Positions 61,759-64,000 of a DNA stretch of 64,000 nt are shown piece by piece (position 1 is the first letter of the stretch; each line of letters starts with the position of its first letter). The translations under genes were made by a program, and so were the position numbers. The stretch spans positions 124,001 to 188,000 of the forward strand of contig JBEKYC010000002.1 in the NCBI GenBank assembly GCA_049511415.1, in the 5' to 3' direction. The DNA is from Bog-159 sp049511415. Lineage in GTDB: Bacteria; Acidobacteriota; Terriglobia; Bryobacterales; Bryobacteraceae. The notes under the pieces are model-generated. The model was not told the origin of the DNA and did not search any database. It was given only the letters and a program-made list of their open reading frames with translations.

Positions 61759-61968
61759 TCGCAACCGTGAAATATTCTATAATCAGTATCGCACAAGGTG
61801 CGCCCGTTAGCATAGTTGTAACCTTCTGAAAGTCCAATTAAGCCTTTAGTTTTCAGTAGTTTATTGAAATTTTAGCGACTCGTTAGCGGAATCGCTACAG
61901 TTTGGCAATTTAGCCACAAAATGGGCGGATCGTGTTTTTCGACCGGAAATTTGCCGAGCGCGCCGCTG
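61759..61968. other. Spacer between two minus-strand genes
   Basis: The 210-base stretch is AT-richer than the genes around it (for instance 61840-61880) and would contain the promoter of the ATP-grasp-like gene. I see no gene and no strong terminator. Confidence 0.5.
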
Positions 61969-63243
61969 TTAAACGAAGTGGTATTTTTCGGCTTGGTCGT
62001 CCCACAAAATCTTGCGGTTGTTCTTGAACGACAGGGTAGCCATGTGGCCGGAAATGGCGGCTTGCTGGCCGACTTCCGGCGACGCGATCACCTTCTCGTT
62101 CCCGCGGATGGCTTCCACCCAGTTGCGGAAATGGTTGATGGCGCCATCGCGCTCGCCGTAATCCTTGGGACCGTTCAGGTGGATCTGCTGGCGCGCCTTC
62201 ACGCGATCGGGTGCCTTGCCGTTCAGCAATTGCGGCGTGAAAAACAGGTCCATGCGGTTGAGCACTTCGATAGTGCCCTCGTTGCCGCACAACTGCTCGC
62301 CGTATCCATAATTATCGTTGCCGAAATAGCTGGAATAGTTGATCTGTAGCTTGCCCGGATATTCGTAGATGGCGCTGAAGGTATCGGGTGTATCCCGGTC
62401 GTCATCCGCGCCGGTCCAGCGATAAATGCCGCCGGAAGCCATGCAGGAACTGGGCACGGTGCGGTCCAGCATGAAGTTGACGATATCGGTCTGGTGCACC
62501 AGCAGGTCGGTGGAGATGCCGCCCGAATAATCCCAATAGAGCCGCCACTGATAATAACGATGCGGATCCCAGTCGCGCTGCGGGGCGGGGCCCAGGAATT
62601 TGCGCCAGTCGGTATTCTGCTCGGTGGCATCGGGCGGGATGGCGTAGCGCCAGGCGGGATTGTCGTCGGTGGAGTTGCGGTACCAGAAGGCGCGCACGAA
62701 ATGCACGTCGCCGATCATGCCCTGCTGCACGAGTTCCCTGGCCTTTTTGTAGAGCGACGAACTGCGGTTCTGGGTGCCCACCTGCACGATTTTGCCCGAC
62801 TTCTTCCACTCGCGCACGATGTCCCAGCCTTCCTCGATGGTGTGGGCCAGCGGTTTTTCGAGATAGACGTGCTTGCCGGCGCGCAGGGCGGCGATGGCCA
62901 TATCATGATGCAGGTGTTCGGGCGTCATGATGAAGACGGCGTCGATGGATTTGTCCGCCAGCAACTGGTGAAAGTCGGTGTAGGTGGCGGGGGTGTTGCC
63001 CCAGATGGTCTGGACGCGATCCTTGCCGCGGGCCAGGTAGCCCTGGAAAGTGTCGCAGATGGCGGTGACGGTGACGGTTTCGGGCGCGGCTTTCTTGAGC
63101 CAGTCGATGCCGGCGTTGCCGCGGGTACCGACCCCGATCCAACCGATGTTGATTTTGTCGTTGGCGCCGCGCGCGCGGATGACGGCCGGACCGGCCAGGG
63201 CCGCTGCGGTGACGCTTGCTTTGAGGAAATCCCGGCGTTCCAT
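61969..63243 (-). CDS. Tat-exported Gfo/Idh/MocA oxidoreductase (third in the window)
   Basis: The 424-residue protein starts MERRDFLKASVTAAALAGPAV, a canonical twin-arginine signal (RRDFLK). Rossmann motif INIGWIGVGTRGNAGIDWL; then DAVFIMTPEHLHHDMAI, HVYLEKPLAHT with the EKP Lys, GGISTDLLVHQTDIVNFML and a C-terminal sheet domain with GNEGTIEVLNRMDLFF. It should be exported folded with NAD(P) bound and act on a sugar derivative. It differs from the pair at 8.2-10.8 kb in length and in detail, so it is a separate paralogue. Confidence 0.9.
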   Translation of the reverse strand: MERRDFLKASVTAAALAGPAVIRARGANDKINIGWIGVGTRGNAGIDWLKKAAPETVTVTAICDTFQGYLARGKDRVQTIWGNTPATYTDFHQLLADKSIDAVFIMTPEHLHHDMAIAALRAGKHVYLEKPLAHTIEEGWDIVREWKKSGKIVQVGTQNRSSSLYKKARELVQQGMIGDVHFVRAFWYRNSTDDNPAWRYAIPPDATEQNTDWRKFLGPAPQRDWDPHRYYQWRLYWDYSGGISTDLLVHQTDIVNFMLDRTVPSSCMASGGIYRWTGADDDRDTPDTFSAIYEYPGKLQINYSSYFGNDNYGYGEQLCGNEGTIEVLNRMDLFFTPQLLNGKAPDRVKARQQIHLNGPKDYGERDGAINHFRNWVEAIRGNEKVIASPEVGQQAAISGHMATLSFKNNRKILWDDQAEKYHFV

Positions 63244-63324
63244 TTCGGCTTTATCATATCAGATCGGCGGGTCCGGATCGGGGGACGGCGGGGCGGCGGG
63301 GACGTGGCTGGGGATTTTGGAGGA

Positions 63325-63475
63325 ACGAAACCAATTTCGTATAAGTCGTTGGGTGTGTGTGGGTTGGGTGCGGTTTTGGTGGGTCGGGGCGCGGCGGGCG
63401 TTGTGCATTTTTGTGCATGTTGTGCATGGTTTTGGGTTTTGGGGACGCCAAGGGATTGGGTTCGTTTCGTAGTGT
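63325..63475. repeat. G/T-rich sequence with inverted ends, candidate extragenic repeat
   Basis: Between two genes lies a stretch of very skewed composition: mostly G and T on the plus strand, with three copies of TGTGCAT at 63402-63427 and runs such as TTTTGGGTTTTGGGG. ACGAAACCAAT at the left and ATTGGGTTCGTTTCGT at the right are imperfect inverted copies. It does not code for a believable protein. It has the look of a dispersed extragenic element, but no second copy exists in this window to prove it. Confidence 0.45.
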
Positions 63476-63609
63476 TGGTTTTTTGCGGGGACGGGCTATT
63501 TCCGATCGACGGGTTCCGAGCACATGCAAAATGGTGGCTGGGAGGCGGGAGGGTTCTCAGTCGGGGTTCGGACGTAGCCGGCGGTCGCCACCTGAAGGAT
63601 AATAGAGCC

Positions 63610-63802
63610 ATGACCGGGATCCAGTTTGTCACCGACGAGAATGGGCGCAAGGTCGGCGTTCTGATCGGTCTCAAGACACACGGGGCCATCTGGGAAGACT
63701 TTTCGGACGGGTTGATTTCGGAAGCGCGCCGCGAGGAAAAGGGCATTCCTTACGGGCAATACCGCTCGGCCCGTCTGAGGCGCGCCCCCCGCACGTGCTT
63801 AA
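63610..63802 (+). pseudogene. Antitoxin-like gene, probably frameshifted at a C-run
   Basis: GAAGGA precedes ATG 63610. The reading frame begins TGIQFVTDENGRKVGVLIGL and continues IWEDFSDGLISEARREEKGI and PYGQYRSARL, which resembles a family of small antitoxins found upstream of RelE/ParE toxins. After the arginine-rich end (RLRR), the frame runs through a CCCCCC tract and fails to stop before the toxin. In the next frame a TAA occurs at 63800-63802, directly followed by the toxin start. The simplest view is a one-base change in the C-run. Confidence 0.55.
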
Positions 63803-64000
63803 GTGTACTCTCTCGAGATCAAGCACTCGGCGCAAAAGGAATTGGATGCCATCGCCGAGCCACTGTTAACCCGCATCGACCGGTAGATCCTGGCGCTGGC
63901 TTGACCCCCGGCCCGCAGGGTGGAATAAGCTAAAGGCTACAAGGATCATTGGCGCGCCCGGGCCGGTGACTGGCGCGTGGCGTACATCATCGACGACACG
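63803..64000 (+). pseudogene. RelE/ParE-type toxin remnant, runs off the window
   Basis: GTG 63803 opens VYSLEIKHSAQKELDAIAEP and LLTRIDR, the N-terminal helices of a RelE/ParE toxin, then meets a TAG at about 63884 and a TGA soon after. Farther on, PRPAGWNKL and, in another frame, KGYKDHWRARAGDWRVAYIIDD (the RelE core with its Arg) continue to the end of the window. One nonsense change and at least one frameshift show that the toxin is dead. It directly follows the antitoxin gene. Confidence 0.7.

Noticed and set aside
1..64000. tRNA, rRNA and CRISPR arrays
   Set aside because: No cloverleaf with a T-loop consensus, no rRNA-like stretch and no regular spaced repeats were seen by eye.

Overview
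The window is GC-rich, gene-dense bacterial chromosome that looks like a soil acidobacterium of the Solibacter/Bryobacter type. This is inferred from family content: a very large Oar-like TonB receptor with an N-terminal carboxypeptidase-like domain, an 800-residue orphan ADOP-type permease, three signal-bearing Gfo/Idh/MocA oxidoreductases, DUF1015 and DUF4386 proteins, and many ATGA/GTGA start-stop overlaps. No 16S rRNA or other taxonomic marker lies in the window, and I see no tRNA, rRNA, CRISPR array or intact transposase.

Layout. 1-2.2 kb: the N-terminal part of a Family 2A encapsulin shell protein, cut by the window edge, divergent from an FAD/NAD(P)-binding protein. 2.4-3.0 kb: a decayed gene. 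3.0-10.8 kb: minus-strand genes, namely aldo/keto reductase, HIT protein, a TetR/SRPBCC pair next to a quinone-oxidoreductase-like enzyme, a class A beta-lactamase, a GIY-YIG protein and two tandem exported Gfo/Idh/MocA oxidoreductases. 11.0-14.2 kb: exported methyltransferase, NarL-type histidine kinase, beta-propeller lipoprotein and a membrane-anchored protein. 14.2-18.7 kb: a GntR/UTRA regulator divergent from the Oar receptor, with repeated sites between them and a strong terminator after the receptor. 18.7-22.2 kb: thrB, metK, ahcY. 22.2-25.9 kb: a translationally coupled trio of Gluconate_2-dh3-like subunit, GMC oxidoreductase and ThDP enzyme. 25.9-30.2 kb: AraC-GyrI, MGMT-like, DtxR and M28 peptidase. 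30.2-32.6 kb: ADOP permease.

32.7-38.4 kb is the most striking region. A minus-strand operon encodes a decaheme OmcA/MtrC-type cytochrome, a decaheme MtrA/DmsE-type cytochrome and an MtrB/PioB-type outer-membrane barrel. Together these are the three parts of a porin-cytochrome conduit for electron transfer across the outer membrane. Two tiny exported Cys/His-rich proteins follow; one (47 residues) is too short for ordinary gene calling. The OmcA/MtrC homologue has Ser where a lipobox Cys would be expected.

38.8-49.9 kb: TtcA-like enzyme, secreted hydrolase with an EF-hand-like loop, SprT-like protein, fabH, a decayed nuclease-like gene, a MerB-like protein with altered active site, a cytoplasmic YD-repeat protein, an operon led by a small membrane protein and an XRE regulator behind a palindrome, then threonine aldolase and hemW. 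50-56.8 kb: a Uma2 remnant, a glycosyltransferase, DUF1015, overlapping hppD and hisC (tyrosine degradation likely), an MFS exporter and an alkyladenine glycosylase. 56.8-63.2 kb: a cell-surface or glycan-like cluster with a beta-helix lipoprotein, methyltransferase, a Wzt-like protein with a severely degenerate ATPase domain, an ATP-grasp-like protein and a third Gfo/Idh/MocA enzyme. 63.3-64.0 kb: a G/T-rich possible extragenic repeat and a decayed toxin-antitoxin pair running off the edge.
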